Of a stretch of DNA of 40,428 nucleotides, positions 7,058 to 15,495 are shown piece after piece. This stretch comes from a virus: positions 1 through 40,428 of IMG/VR virus record IMGVR_UViG_3300042565_001438; one strand, written 5' to 3'. Below the pieces are notes generated by a model that was given only the letters and a program-made list of their open reading frames with translations, made no database searches and was not told the DNA's origin. The position numbers were made by a program, and so were the translations under genes. Numbering within the stretch: position 1 is the first letter of the stretch; the number at the start of each line of letters is the position of its first letter.

Positions 7058-7828
7058 TCAGCTCTTGCTGAAGTCGAAAGTGGGGGTGCCAGCGGGGCGG
7101 AAGTTGACGGTGACGGACTGGGCGTCGTCGGGGTTGATGTTCAGACTGGCGGAGGTCAGCACGGCATCGAAGGAGATCGAGCGGCTGAGGGTATCGCTCA
7201 GAGTGCCGCCGCTGAAGACGCGGTCGGTGTAGAGCTTGAAAGCGGCGCCATCTTGCTGGCGCTGGAGGACGTCTTCGATCATCCGGTTGGAGAGGGCGGC
7301 GTCCTCGTTGGTCATGTAGACCGTGGCGGTGCCAGTGCCATCGCCGAAGCCGCTGATGTAGGTGCGGAAGGGCACGTACTGGCCAGGGGTTTGACCGATG
7401 GTGGTGACGTCGATCTCGGCGCGGCTGATCTCGAAGCTCCAGTCGCGGACTTGGCCGACGACGGCGAAGTCGGCGTAATACACCTCAAACTCATTGGGTG
7501 CTACAGCAGTGCCGTCATCGGTGATGGCAAGGATAGTGCCGCCTAGCGTGCCTGAAACGGTCAGCGCACCAGTGGATGCCGTGTAGGTCAACACGAAGTA
7601 GGTAGTGGCCGCATCAATCGGCGAAGGCAAGGTGCCAGTGCCAGATCCGCCGGTTTGGCTGTTGATTACGCGGAATTTGACCGGATCGCCAGCTTTGAAG
7701 TTCAGATACGGCTGAACGGTGATGACGTCGGTGCTGGTGTTGACACCGGCTTCACCGAAAGAGCCGGTGGTGCCAGCGGGCTTGTAGTAGAGGGCGCCGG
7801 ACGTGCCGGACAGGACAGTGGTGGCCAT
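7058..7828 (-). CDS. Major tail protein (tail tube)
   Basis: This 256-residue protein lies between the tail terminator and chaperone genes, where the tube subunit of siphoviruses is encoded. The N-terminus (TTVLSGTSGALYYKPAG) and C-terminal half (WSFEISRAEIDVTTIGQ, then SFDAVLTSASLNINPDDAQS) fit the beta-sandwich tube fold. Residues 27-112 form an extra beta-rich insert with the pattern FKAGDPVKF...DAATTYFVLTY...ALTVSG, which may project from the tube. It has its own strong terminator, as expected for a highly expressed structural gene. No clear promoter box was found in the 69-base gap upstream, which does contain a small GGGCAGTGCCC hairpin. Confidence 0.88.
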   Translation of the reverse strand: MATTVLSGTSGALYYKPAGTTGSFGEAGVNTSTDVITVQPYLNFKAGDPVKFRVINSQTGGSGTGTLPSPIDAATTYFVLTYTASTGALTVSGTLGGTILAITDDGTAVAPNEFEVYYADFAVVGQVRDWSFEISRAEIDVTTIGQTPGQYVPFRTYISGFGDGTGTATVYMTNEDAALSNRMIEDVLQRQQDGAAFKLYTDRVFSGGTLSDTLSRSISFDAVLTSASLNINPDDAQSVTVNFRPAGTPTFDFSKS

Positions 7829-7897
7829 AGGGGCGTACCAGGGAGTTTATGCAGTGGGGCGGGCACTGCCCGGCTTTTACAACAATAGCAAGAGTCT

Positions 7898-8329
7898 TTA
7901 AGGGAGGACTGTTGCTACCCAGTTGGTGTCGATGCGGCCCATGAAGTGAGGGGCATCTTCGGTTGTTGAGAAGATTGGGCCAGTGATTTCGCCAAGGCGG
8001 AAGAATGTTCCAGTAGAAGATTTTGCAGTGGCGTTGATTGTTTCGAGGGTGTTGACGGCTGTGGTCAGCAAGGTTTGGTTGCGGGAAGGGCCGCGGCCTT
8101 TTTCGGTAAAGATGCGGATGATGAGGGCACCGCGGGCGTGGTCGACGCTGTTGGTCAGAGTCGGTTCGTTCGTGATGCCGAAGGTAATGTTGACGCGGAT
8201 GTACTCGGTGGTTGTGTTGGGTGGGACTGCCGTGATGTTGTCGAAATGGACGGGCACTGGTGGTACCAGTGCATTGAACGCGGTCAGTAGAGGGTTTTCG
8301 ACAGCGGCGCGGATGGCTTGGTAGTTCAT
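7898..8329 (-). CDS. Tail terminator protein (DUF4128 / gpU-like)
   Basis: This 143-residue protein begins MNYQAIRAAVENPLLTAFN and has a central YIRVNITFG strand followed by ALIIRIFTEKGRG and a helix with LLTTAVNTLETIN. This is the helix-strand pattern of DUF4128/gpU-like tail terminators, which cap the tail tube and allow joining to the head. The start overlaps the stop of the HK97 gp10-like gene by four bases. It precedes the major tail protein, as usual. Confidence 0.75.
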   Translation of the reverse strand: MNYQAIRAAVENPLLTAFNALVPPVPVHFDNITAVPPNTTTEYIRVNITFGITNEPTLTNSVDHARGALIIRIFTEKGRGPSRNQTLLTTAVNTLETINATAKSSTGTFFRLGEITGPIFSTTEDAPHFMGRIDTNWVATVLP

Positions 8330-8847
8330 GCTTGAAACTCAGCTTTGATGCCGCGTTCGAGGGCTTTTTGCATTTTGCCGCCTTGTGCGTAGGTTGTGTA
8401 CCAGTCGAGGGGTGCAGTGGAGCGGTTATCGGAGCCGCCTCGGACTTTGGGGCCGATGTCACCGCGGCGGCCGCCGTCGGGACGAGTACCGCGGAAGACG
8501 ACGTCACCTTCTGGCTCGTAGCCGGGATAGCGGAATCCGTCGCTAGGGGCGACCAAGTCCATGGCCACCATGGCGTAGGGGGCGCGGTTTCCGATTACAA
8601 GTTTTGTTACGCGCTGCATCTCCCGTTTGGTGACGGGGAGTTCGGGGATGTCGGAGAGGGTGTAGGGATACTGGCCTGGGATGGCTGCTCCAACGCCGGG
8701 GGCGTAGGCTTCCCAACTATCGCGGAACTCGCCTCCCCAGACGGGACCTGCCTCGGCGAGGTCGTTCATGATGTTGCGAGCGACTGTCCGCACTGATTTA
8801 TTCAGCTTTGTGCGGAGGTCGCGTTCCAGTTGGGATAGGGCGGCCAT
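8326..8847 (-). CDS. HK97 gp10-like neck / head-tail joining protein
   Basis: This 173-residue protein starts with an amphipathic helix (LSQLERDLRTKLNKSVRTVARNI). The segment PVWGGEFRDSWEAYAPG follows, resembling the TGxLRxSI region of HK97 gp10-type neck proteins. The later part includes NRAPYAMVAMD and a disordered Gly/Arg-rich stretch. The function is inferred from its place between the head-closure and tail terminator genes. Its start codon overlaps the previous stop by one base, and its stop overlaps the next start, so it is part of a tightly coupled connector operon. Confidence 0.7.
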   Translation of the reverse strand: MAALSQLERDLRTKLNKSVRTVARNIMNDLAEAGPVWGGEFRDSWEAYAPGVGAAIPGQYPYTLSDIPELPVTKREMQRVTKLVIGNRAPYAMVAMDLVAPSDGFRYPGYEPEGDVVFRGTRPDGGRRGDIGPKVRGGSDNRSTAPLDWYTTYAQGGKMQKALERGIKAEFQA

Positions 8848-9224
8848 TACTGGGGCCTCGCTATGACGGTGTGGAGGACGGGGTTGTCGCCGCGGTAGGT
8901 GGTGATGTTGATGATTTTGGCCTCGCGGGTTACGCCGTCTTGGGTGTATTGGATGCGGTCGGCTTCGGTTGGGTAGTAGGTGCCAAGCTCGGCGGTGCCA
9001 AAGATGACTTTGAGGTCGGTGGTTTGGTAGAGGCCTTCGGATTCGCGTGGTGTGAGGCGGACAATCAGCGCTTTCATGCTGACGTTGGTGTCGGAGCCAG
9101 TAACTGCTCCAGTGGTTGGGTCGTAGGTGCGGGGGGTTGTGGTTTTGATGTAGGTGATCGTTTGGCCCCAGTCGTTGAGGAGGGGGGCCGGGATGGCGGC
9201 GAAGGTGGTGTCGATTAGGCCCAT
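8847..9224 (-). CDS. Head closure protein
   Basis: The product is 125 residues from the ATG at 9224. That start has GAGG just upstream and follows the previous stop with a single-base gap. A longer form from 9266 would overlap the adaptor gene by 41 bases and is less likely. The sequence is beta-rich (DWGQTITYIKTTTPRTYDP, ALIVRLTPRES, VIFGTAELGTYYP, REAKIINITTYRG). This is typical of the small barrel-shaped head closure or stopper proteins that sit below the adaptor ring. The assignment rests mainly on gene order and on size and composition. Confidence 0.65.
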   Translation of the reverse strand: MGLIDTTFAAIPAPLLNDWGQTITYIKTTTPRTYDPTTGAVTGSDTNVSMKALIVRLTPRESEGLYQTTDLKVIFGTAELGTYYPTEADRIQYTQDGVTREAKIINITTYRGDNPVLHTVIARPQ

Positions 9225-9225
9225 G

Positions 9226-9756
9226 TCAGCCTCGGAAGGCGCGGAGTTGGAAGCCGCCGGCGCCACCGATTGTGTAAGCGCCTAAGTATGCCTGCAGCCA
9301 GGGGTAGACGTCGAAGACATTGTTGATCACGCCGTTGGCTTGGCCTTCTTTGTACTGGACTCGCAGTTCGCCAAGTTCGACTTCTTTGTACAGCTGGTCC
9401 GGGTCGTTTTGCGTGTTGGTGATGGCGTCAGTGTCGTTTGCCAGTTCACGCGCCAGTTCGTAGGTGGCGAACTTGATTTCTTTCGGGATGACGTTGCAGA
9501 CAAGTTCGACGCGGTCGATCAGCCAGTTGTTGCGGGGCCACTTCAAGGCCTGGCCGTTATCGCAGCGGTCGCCGTAAAAGTTCAGGCTGTCGATCCAGCG
9601 CGTTGCCGAGATCAAAGCGCGGTTTTTTTGGTCGGTCGTTTTTGTGGTCCAGGTGGACGAGTCTGGAATTGTCTCGAAGTAGGCGTCAGCTTCGGCCAGC
9701 GTTACGTAGCTGTTGGCCGATGCAGAACTCAAAGTGGCGTTAATTGTGGCTGGCAC
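9226..9756 (-). CDS. Head-tail adaptor (DnaT_2-like fold)
   Basis: This 176-residue protein has the signature SANSYVTLAEADAYFETIPD, the hallmark of the family often labelled putative DnaT-like ssDNA-binding protein. In phages that family is the head-tail adaptor docking under the portal. A helical bundle follows (RALISATRWIDSLNF, KFATYELARELANDT). The gene directly follows the major capsid gene, which supports the adaptor role over DNA binding. It is preceded by the capsid terminator and a TACACT box 24 bases before its ATG. Confidence 0.78.
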   Translation of the reverse strand: MPATINATLSSASANSYVTLAEADAYFETIPDSSTWTTKTTDQKNRALISATRWIDSLNFYGDRCDNGQALKWPRNNWLIDRVELVCNVIPKEIKFATYELARELANDTDAITNTQNDPDQLYKEVELGELRVQYKEGQANGVINNVFDVYPWLQAYLGAYTIGGAGGFQLRAFRG

Positions 9757-9779
9757 TGCACGGAGGCCGTCTTTGTTTC

Positions 9780-9785
9780 AGTGTA
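9780..9785 (-). promoter_or_regulatory. Promoter -10 box TACACT before adaptor gene
   Basis: On the minus strand, CCGCTACACT follows the capsid terminator by nine bases and lies about 24 bases before the adaptor ATG. CCGCTACACT is shared with the box at 6995. Confidence 0.5.
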
Positions 9786-9794
9786 GCGGCAATG

Positions 9795-9819
9795 AAAAAG
9801 CCCCACCCGAAGGTGGGGC
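9795..9819 (-). terminator. Intrinsic terminator after major capsid gene
   Basis: On the minus strand, GCCCCACC, loop TTCG, GGTGGGGC, then five T. It lies about 22 bases past the capsid stop codon and is nearly the same hairpin as the one after the major tail protein. Confidence 0.92.
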
Positions 9820-9840
9820 CAGTAAAGATCTGATCGAAGA

Positions 9841-10938
9841 TCAGATGGTGCTGGTGTCTAGGGGGCTGTTGACCACGATGCGCGACAGCGGGATAAGGTC
9901 GATGTCGTAGGTGGCCTGCCAGTTGTCCTTGTCGTACAGGTTGGCGTTGGTCGGGTTGTCCGAGGCCGAGATCCACTTGGTGCCCATCACGTGGTAGGCG
10001 CTGTGGTAGTCGACCGAGAGGACGTCCTGCTTGGACAGGATGTTGCGGTCAGCTTCGATGCGGAGGTCCTGTTGGACGCCCTCAAGGATGGTGCCGCTCT
10101 TCAGCAGGTAGCAGTTGAACTCACGCTGGTCGCCGCTGTCGCCAGGAGCAACAGTGTTGACCAGGGGGTCGATGATCACGCGGCAGCCGGCAAATTCGCC
10201 GATGCTGCGGGCACCGATGCCCACGCCGCCACCGCCCCAAACAACAGCGCCGGAAGCCGCAAGGGCCGAGGTGCTAAAGGTCAGCATACCCACCTGATAC
10301 AGGTAGTAGCCGACGGAGGGGTGGACAACCAGGATGTCCATTTCGTCGCCACGCTCGCCAAGGCGGGCGCGAGCTTCGGCAATGGTGGCAGCGGTCAGGA
10401 AGTTGACTTCGGTGGCACCAGAAGCGCTGCCTTTGCCCTTATACAGACCGTTGGCACCCAGAGGACCGTTGTTGGTGTCGGAAGCACCAAACAGGCCGTA
10501 CAGGTGGCTGAACAGACGCTGGCTGTTCAGTTTGTTGATCGCGTCGGCAAGCTGGTTGCGGATGTGAAGCATGGGGTCTTCACCGGCCGCGAGCATTGCG
10601 ACGTCGTCCACTGCATACGCAAAGCCGCGATGGCAGATGGTGGCGATCTGGGTACCGGTGCCGATCTTCTGAGGGGTCAGATAGCCGGCGTTGCTGGTGC
10701 CCCAGGTGGCCGTCCCGTTCATGATCTCCTCGGTGGGAGCAGTCGGGTTAAATTCGGGGACTTGGATGCGGGTGCCGCCTTCGCGGGCATCCAGCAGAGC
10801 ATTGCGCACAACGGCGCCGCTCTTGATGAAGAGCGAACGCTCTTTGATCGCCTCAGACACATAGGTGCTGAGGTTATTGCGCTTGACGATGTCCGCCAGA
10901 AGGACACCGCCGGAATAGTTCTGGAAAGGAGCAGCCAT
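9841..10938 (-). CDS. Major capsid protein
   Basis: This 365-residue protein lies between the scaffold and the adaptor, the standard place for the coat gene, and is followed by a strong terminator. It starts with an N-terminal arm (MAAPFQNYSGGVLLADIV). Helical spine-like regions follow (LADAINKLNSQRLFSHLYGL), then a segment DEMDILVVHPSVGYYLYQ and a late beta-rich region (ILEGVQQDLRIEADRNIL). The pattern fits the HK97-fold coat family of P22-like or related phages. I could not match it to a named subfamily. It has a good Shine-Dalgarno (GAAAGGAGCAGCC before ATG). Confidence 0.85.
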   Translation of the reverse strand: MAAPFQNYSGGVLLADIVKRNNLSTYVSEAIKERSLFIKSGAVVRNALLDAREGGTRIQVPEFNPTAPTEEIMNGTATWGTSNAGYLTPQKIGTGTQIATICHRGFAYAVDDVAMLAAGEDPMLHIRNQLADAINKLNSQRLFSHLYGLFGASDTNNGPLGANGLYKGKGSASGATEVNFLTAATIAEARARLGERGDEMDILVVHPSVGYYLYQVGMLTFSTSALAASGAVVWGGGGVGIGARSIGEFAGCRVIIDPLVNTVAPGDSGDQREFNCYLLKSGTILEGVQQDLRIEADRNILSKQDVLSVDYHSAYHVMGTKWISASDNPTNANLYDKDNWQATYDIDLIPLSRIVVNSPLDTSTI

Positions 10939-11006
10939 TGGGCCTCCGAAAGGTCAGGGGGTTTGCGTCCCAGTCACAGACTTGGGTGGTGGTGCCTCAC
11001 TGAGGC

Positions 11007-11726
11007 TTAAAGACCGGCTTCCCTCTTCAGCACTGCTGCGAGTTCAGGGTCTTGGGCGGACAGCATCATCTGCTGCGTTAAGTTAATACTACCTTCCTTC
11101 CAGGGGTTGTTCATACCCGGAGCGACGGTAGAGGTGGGGTTGGGCTTGGCGCCCATTCCAGCGGCAGAGCTAGGTTTGAAGTGGTGCTCGAAGCCGGAGC
11201 CTGGGTTCTTCAGGTTGCTTAGATATGCCTGAAGGTCTTGTTCCACGCCGCCATTTAGGACAACGACGCTGCCACCTTCGTTTTTGCGGAGGTTGTTTTG
11301 TAACAACATCAGCATTTGCTCGGCGTTAATTGCGCCAGCTTGGCTGATAGCCGACATCGCAGCTGTGCGCATTGTTGCGGCTTCGTTAGACGTGCGAAGG
11401 TCCTCCAGTTGGCGGTGGAGTTCGGCGATCTGCGTGTCTTTTTCTTGGGCGGTTTTGTTGGCTTCCTCCCAGAGATCTTTCCACTGGCCTTGGTCTTGGA
11501 GGACCTTCTTGCGTTGGTCGTCCTGTTTTTTGTAGACCTCGTCCAGCTTTGCCTTGATGCCTTGGAAACGTTCGTCGGCTTCGGCCGCTTGGACCTTTAG
11601 GGCATTGATCTGGGACTCGTACTCAGCCTTGATGCCCGAGACATCAAGAGTGGGTTGAGCGGTGTCGGCTCCAGCCACAGGCTGGGGTTCAGGCGCCACG
11701 GGCGTCTGGATGACTTGCTCTTCCAT
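11007..11726 (-). CDS. Capsid scaffolding protein
   Basis: This 239-residue acidic protein lies directly upstream of the major capsid gene. A disordered Pro/Gln-rich start is followed by a long coiled coil, residues of about 30-125, with heptad-like runs (SQINALKVQAAEADERFQG, LHRQLEDLRTS). The C-terminus contains GMNNPWKEGSINLTQQM, the short conserved capsid-binding segment seen in scaffolds of this type. Scaffolds direct procapsid assembly and leave before packaging. The start is three bases after the stop of the small ORF upstream. There is no protease domain, so a separate or no maturation protease is expected. Confidence 0.82.
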   Translation of the reverse strand: MEEQVIQTPVAPEPQPVAGADTAQPTLDVSGIKAEYESQINALKVQAAEADERFQGIKAKLDEVYKKQDDQRKKVLQDQGQWKDLWEEANKTAQEKDTQIAELHRQLEDLRTSNEAATMRTAAMSAISQAGAINAEQMLMLLQNNLRKNEGGSVVVLNGGVEQDLQAYLSNLKNPGSGFEHHFKPSSAAGMGAKPNPTSTVAPGMNNPWKEGSINLTQQMMLSAQDPELAAVLKREAGL

Positions 11727-11729
11727 GCG

Positions 11730-11909
11730 TTAGAACTCGGGGGTTTCGGTAGTGGGTTCGACCAAAACAGGCTCGCTGATGGCCTTTTTCGGGGCCCGGC
11801 GAGCGGGTTTTTCGGGTTCAGGCTTTGCAGCCCGCGCAGCTTCGTCCATCTCGACCATTTCCCAGCGGAAATTGCCGTCCGGTTGCTGCACGTAATCCAG
11901 GCTCTTCAC
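11730..11909 (-). CDS. Small hypothetical protein upstream of scaffold
   Basis: The product is 59 residues if it starts at the GTG at 11909; an in-frame stop lies a few codons further up. It begins VKSLDYVQQPDGNFRWEMVEMD and ends in a Lys/Pro/Glu-rich tail. The family is not one I can name. It is likely real because it fills the gap between the collagen-like gene and the scaffold and stops three bases before the scaffold start. No strong Shine-Dalgarno was seen, and an internal ATG would shorten it to about 42 residues. Confidence 0.55.
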   Translation of the reverse strand: MKSLDYVQQPDGNFRWEMVEMDEAARAAKPEPEKPARRAPKKAISEPVLVEPTTETPEF

Positions 11910-11954
11910 CAGCGGACTGTAAATAGTGCAGTCCTAGTCTACAACAAAAGAAGA

Positions 11955-12845
11955 TTAGGTAATCGTTGCGCCAACGTCGTCGATGTTGGCCGGGGACAAA
12001 TTCACCCACGCGGTGCCGGTGTAGCCCTCGAAGGTGCCAGCGCTGGTGTTGAAGCGGATCATGCCCGTGGCTGGGGTGTTCGGGCGCTGTGCGGTTGTGC
12101 CAGTTGGTAGTTGGACGAACTGGTTTGTTGTAAGAAAGCTGGAGTTCAGGGAAACAACGCCGTCGCTGACTGCGATGCCGTTGCCGGCGGTCACAGTAGC
12201 GTTGCTGCCGGCAGGTCCTGTAGCACCAGTAGGGCCGGCGGCGCCCGTGGCACCTGTAGCGCCCGTTAAACCTTGGGGACCTGTCTCGCCTTGTGGGCCC
12301 GTGGGGCCGGCAGGGCCTGTTTCGCCTTGTGGACCTGCTGGGCCGGTCAGACCAATTGGGCCTTGTTCGCCCTGGGGGCCTTGGGGACCTGTTGCTCCAG
12401 TTGGGCCGGTTGGTCCGGCGTCGCCTTGTGGACCTGCAGGTCCCGCAGGGCCGGTTGCGCCAGTTGAACCTGTTGGGCCGGTTGCGCCGGTTGGGCCAGC
12501 AGGTCCGGTGGGGCCGGCAGGGCCAGTAGCGCCTGTTGGTCCTGCAGGGCCTGCGTCTCCCTTGGCGGCCTCCGCTTGGTTGCCGCTGATTGTTAGTTGC
12601 GTGGTGCGGAGGCGGCCGTTCGTGTCTTTTGTGCCAAGTGCAACGGGCTCGCTAGGCCAGCCGTTGCTGGATTTAGGGCCGTAAAGCTGTTTCGTGCGGC
12701 GGTCGATGTACCAGTCGCCGGAACTGCCCGTGTCGTCTGGGGGACCGTCGCCGGATAGCAGCGTCGTGAGATTTTTGAGTTTTTTGCTGAGTTTGACGAG
12801 CGCGGTGACTTGGGCCAGCGTCAGGTAGTCCTGTTTGGTGGCCAT
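11955..12845 (-). CDS. Collagen-like structural protein (Gly-X-Y repeats)
   Basis: The product is 296 residues. An N-terminal domain of about 95 residues has a helix ([19 protein letters not shown]) and a [15 protein letters not shown] segment. It is followed by roughly 35 Gly-X-Y triplets, mostly GPT, GPA, GAT and GPQ, with single charged variants such as GDA and GEQ. The C-terminal 80 residues end in a beta-rich cap ([18 protein letters not shown]). This suggests a trimeric triple-helical fibre. Its place between portal and scaffold points to a head or neck fibre rather than a tail fibre. It starts four bases after the portal stop. The GC-rich repeat DNA makes a long antisense ORF, which I regard as a shadow. 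Confidence 0.85.
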   Translation of the reverse strand: MATKQDYLTLAQVTALVKLSKKLKNLTTLLSGDGPPDDTGSSGDWYIDRRTKQLYGPKSSNGWPSEPVALGTKDTNGRLRTTQLTISGNQAEAAKGDAGPAGPTGATGPAGPTGPAGPTGATGPTGSTGATGPAGPAGPQGDAGPTGPTGATGPQGPQGEQGPIGLTGPAGPQGETGPAGPTGPQGETGPQGLTGATGATGAAGPTGATGPAGSNATVTAGNGIAVSDGVVSLNSSFLTTNQFVQLPTGTTAQRPNTPATGMIRFNTSAGTFEGYTGTAWVNLSPANIDDVGATIT

Positions 12846-12849
12846 CCCG

Positions 12850-14400
12850 TCAGCCCATCATTGCTTGGATTAAACGCTCCATCTGGTCGGCAGATATTCC
12901 GTCGGAGGAATTTTCTTCCTCTTCTTCGCGGGCTTCTTCCTCTGCAGACTCGGTGGCTTCGTTATCGCCGTCCATTGAGACGCCGGCTGACAGGATTTCG
13001 CCTTGGCGCAGGATGTCGCGGAACTCTTCGCGGTCGATTACCTGCTGCGTAAACAGTGTCGTCAGGGCGGTAATGTCTTGGCCGATCAGGCGGTCGATGT
13101 CGAAGTCGCGGCTTACGTAGACCTTGGGGGGCTCCAGTTGGAGGTAGTTGGCGGCCAGGTTGAAGGCGCCTTGCAGCGTTTGCTGTAGATCCATCGAGAC
13201 CATCGACAGCATCGAGTTGGTGTCGACGCGGTCCAGGCGGCGGGCGTCGGCAGATTCGGCGACAAACTTTTGCTGGCTCAGAGTGCTGATGCCCAGCGTC
13301 GCCATCTGCATCTGCAGTTCTTTTATTTCGTTTGACTGGGCCTCGAAAGCGCTAGACGCAGGCTCCACGTAATAAGCCTTGTTACCGGGCTGCATCGCCA
13401 ACGCATAATTAACGCTAATGGCAAGGTCCTTGGTTTGGTCGTCCCAGCCTTCGAGGACAAGCATGGGTTGGCTGGCGACATGCAGGCTGTGGATCAGGTC
13501 GGCTTGGCGTTGGAAATGGGCCAGGTTTAGGTAGGCGATGTCCAGCAGCGGGGGTTTGCTGACCAGCGTGTCGGTCTTGTTCGAGTAAAGGGTTACGAGG
13601 GGAATTTCGCCCAAACTGTAAGCGCCAGTTTCAACTAGCTCGTAGTTGCCGCCCGTGGGGCCTGTTACGTCAAACGAGTTGGGGTACGGCATTTGGCCGT
13701 ACATGTCCTTGCGGCTCTCCAGTTGGCGGTAGATCTCGTAGCGGCCGGGCTCGATGACGCGGATCTGGTCGTACACTTTTTCGCCGAAGCGGCCGTCGGG
13801 GACGATCGCTTTCTCCGCAATGCGGACCTGGATTAACTTGCCGTAGTTGGCCTCGCGGTCCAAGCGCCAGCCGTACACATTCTGCGGGTCGACCTCGATC
13901 CAGTACGGGCGGCGGTTTAGGGCGCGTTCTTCCGCCAGGCTTCGGGCGCCAGTTGGGGCTGGAAAATCGACCAGTGTGTGGCAGTGGCCGTAGGTAAGGG
14001 CGCAGATAAGTAGGCGGCGGGCATACTCGTCCAGGTCCGAGCCGCAACCGTCGACGTCCTTGGCGAAGATTTCGCTCCAGTAGGGGTCGCCTTCGAGGAC
14101 GATCGGTTTGCGCAGGATCAGGCCGGCAGCGGCGCGGACCAGTCGTTGGGTGAAGGGTGAGAAGATGGCGCGGTTGACGCGGGCCAAGTAGGCCGTGTAG
14201 TCCTCGCGGGGTTCCAGGGGGAGGAAGGTTTCGCTGTTTTCGCGCAGGTATTCGGTACCTAGGCTGACCGCTTTCATGATTTCCCAGCCGCGCATCATGT
14301 CCAGCACGGCGCGGGTGCGCGTGAAGGGTGAGTCAGTCGGGCCTTCGAAGGTCGAACTGACAAGATGGGTGCGGATTTGGCCGGGAACTGCGTAGGTCAT
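12850..14400 (-). CDS. Portal protein (DUF4055-type)
   Basis: This 516-residue protein has features of DUF4055 portals: [20 protein letters not shown] near the N-terminus, then [20 protein letters not shown], then [15 protein letters not shown], and a long helical second half ending in a disordered acidic stretch ([15 protein letters not shown]). It forms the twelve-subunit ring at one capsid vertex through which DNA is pumped. It lies downstream of the terminase and small structural genes and upstream of the collagen-like gene. Confidence 0.9.
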   Translation of the reverse strand: MTYAVPGQIRTHLVSSTFEGPTDSPFTRTRAVLDMMRGWEIMKAVSLGTEYLRENSETFLPLEPREDYTAYLARVNRAIFSPFTQRLVRAAAGLILRKPIVLEGDPYWSEIFAKDVDGCGSDLDEYARRLLICALTYGHCHTLVDFPAPTGARSLAEERALNRRPYWIEVDPQNVYGWRLDREANYGKLIQVRIAEKAIVPDGRFGEKVYDQIRVIEPGRYEIYRQLESRKDMYGQMPYPNSFDVTGPTGGNYELVETGAYSLGEIPLVTLYSNKTDTLVSKPPLLDIAYLNLAHFQRQADLIHSLHVASQPMLVLEGWDDQTKDLAISVNYALAMQPGNKAYYVEPASSAFEAQSNEIKELQMQMATLGISTLSQQKFVAESADARRLDRVDTNSMLSMVSMDLQQTLQGAFNLAANYLQLEPPKVYVSRDFDIDRLIGQDITALTTLFTQQVIDREEFRDILRQGEILSAGVSMDGDNEATESAEEEAREEEEENSSDGISADQMERLIQAMMG

Positions 14401-14404
14401 CGGG

Positions 14405-14677
14405 TCACCATTTCACCTTATCGGCCCAGTAGGCGGCGGACATTTTACCTTTTGCTATGTTACTTGAGTGGCGGGCTTTGAACGATGCCCTTCTGGCCTT
14501 CGCTGCTTCTGTTTCTCCTGTTTTTGGTGGTGAGCCAGTTACGCCCTGTTGGCCGAAACGGATAAGTTTTACTTTGTCGCCGTCTTTTGCGAGGACGACG
14601 TGTGATTTTTCGGGGTGATTTGGGGTGCGTTTGGGTTTGTTGTAGCCCTCGAAGCGTTCGCCGCGATACTCAATCAT
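14405..14677 (-). CDS. Small basic structural-module protein (DUF5872-like)
   Basis: This 90-residue basic protein contains GYNKPKRTPNHPEKSHVVLA, then KLIRFGQQGV, and ends with NIAKGKMSAAYWADKVKW. I recognise this pattern as a conserved small protein in head modules of aquatic phages. Its role is unknown. A virion or packaging-associated role is inferred from its place between terminase and portal. The start overlaps the end of the preceding gene by eight bases. Confidence 0.8.
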   Translation of the reverse strand: MIEYRGERFEGYNKPKRTPNHPEKSHVVLAKDGDKVKLIRFGQQGVTGSPPKTGETEAAKARRASFKARHSSNIAKGKMSAAYWADKVKW

Positions 14678-14870
14678 CGTCTTCGGGCTCCTCGTCGTCG
14701 GGATCGGGAAGGGGCACCAGCACTTCGATTCCGTGGGCGAGCATTGTGATAAATCCGCCCAAAGTTTCGGGTATTGATGGAGTTTTGAAGGCGAATGTGG
14801 CGTGGGTGAGGCCGTCTTCCGCGTCGATTTCGATGTGGATGCAGCCGCCGTTAATGGTTTGGATTGCCAT
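14670..14870 (-). CDS. Small acidic hypothetical protein
   Basis: The product has 66 residues, with a beta-rich core (GCIHIEIDAEDGLTHATFAF) and a very acidic C-terminus (DPDDEEPEDDD). I do not recognise the family. It overlaps its neighbours by one base upstream and eight bases downstream, so it is part of a translationally coupled chain of small genes between terminase and portal. No membrane segment or catalytic motif was seen. Confidence 0.7.
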   Translation of the reverse strand: MAIQTINGGCIHIEIDAEDGLTHATFAFKTPSIPETLGGFITMLAHGIEVLVPLPDPDDEEPEDDD

Positions 14871-15214
14871 TAGCCGTGGTACGCAACTGAGATGTATGGG
14901 GTTACGTCGGGAGTACCAGAGTTGACTTCCGAGATGCGTAGTCTGACTTTGGCTGCGGGTTTGCCGTCGTAGAAGTAAACGTAGGCTCCAGCGGAGTTGA
15001 TGGTTTTAGCAGTTTCGATGGTGAACCAGTTGCCGTTGAAGCTGCACTCGATGGCGAGTTTGAAGTTGGCGGAGCCGACCACGGTGGCAGCCATGCTGTA
15101 GCTGCCCGAGTGAGCAGGGATCTCGAACCAGTCGTCGAGGGCGGTGAGTTTGGCGCCGGTGTATTCGACGATGTTTGTGTGGCGGTCGGTGGCGGTGATA
15201 GCTTTGGCGGCCAT
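14870..15214 (-). CDS. Small beta-rich head-module protein
   Basis: This 114-residue protein is almost entirely beta-strand-like (TNIVEYTGAKLTALDDWFEI, KLAIECSFNGNWFTIETAK, VYFYDGKPAAKVRLRISEV), with little charge clustering. Such proteins in head modules often decorate or stabilise capsids, but this is inference from composition and place only. It starts two bases after the stop of the small basic protein upstream. Its final base is shared with the next start. Confidence 0.72.
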   Translation of the reverse strand: MAAKAITATDRHTNIVEYTGAKLTALDDWFEIPAHSGSYSMAATVVGSANFKLAIECSFNGNWFTIETAKTINSAGAYVYFYDGKPAAKVRLRISEVNSGTPDVTPYISVAYHG

Positions 15215-15216
15215 GA

Positions 15217-15396
15217 TTACTTGCTCCGTTTTTTGGCGGGTTTAGCCGGTTTGGCGGTTTTGGCGGCAGCCTTGAAGGCGGCGGCAGTTGGGGCGCCCTT
15301 GCTGCCCGGTTTACGCATCTTTTCGCCCGAGCCAGCCTCGATGCGCTTGCGTTTGGCGGCGATGTTGGCGTACAGACCCGGTTTTTTCGGTGCCAT
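15217..15396 (-). CDS. Small basic protein (KRKRIEAGSGEKMRKPG type)
   Basis: The product has 59 residues. The first half reads KPGLYANIAAKRKRIEAGSG followed by EKMRKPGSKGAPT. The second half is Lys/Ala-rich with AKPAKPAKK repeats. I recognise the first half as a short protein conserved next to terminase in many aquatic phages. Its high charge suggests DNA or RNA binding, perhaps in packaging, but the function is unknown. It lies four bases after the stop of the 26-residue gene and just before the beta-rich protein. Confidence 0.8.
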   Translation of the reverse strand: MAPKKPGLYANIAAKRKRIEAGSGEKMRKPGSKGAPTAAAFKAAAKTAKPAKPAKKRSK

Positions 15397-15400
15397 GGGT

Positions 15401-15481
15401 CTACTTCTTGACGGGTTTCGACTTTTTGGTGCCCTTTTGGCCCTTAGCGGGCATTTTCTTGTCGCCGTAGTGTCCGGGCAT
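15401..15481 (-). CDS. Very small basic protein (MPGHYGDKK type)
   Basis: The product has 26 residues, starting MPGHYGDKKMPAKGQKG and ending KKSKPVKK. Short proteins starting MPGHYG are common directly downstream of terminase genes in related phages, so I accept it despite its length. It starts 14 bases after the terminase stop. The function is unknown; the composition suggests nucleic-acid binding. Confidence 0.6.
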   Translation of the reverse strand: MPGHYGDKKMPAKGQKGTKKSKPVKK

Positions 15482-15495
15482 AGGAGGCAGGCTGC

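Noticed and set aside
9991-11010. Plus-strand ORF (339 codons) opposite the major capsid gene
   Set aside because: Antisense shadow of the capsid gene; low-complexity composition and no start signal.
12180-12560. Repetitive DNA that might be a CRISPR array
   Set aside because: The repeats are nine-base Gly-X-Y triplet codons without spacers, inside an open frame.
12034-12684. Plus-strand proline/valine repeat ORF opposite the collagen-like gene
   Set aside because: The repeats are the complement of Gly-X-Y codons; it has no independent support.
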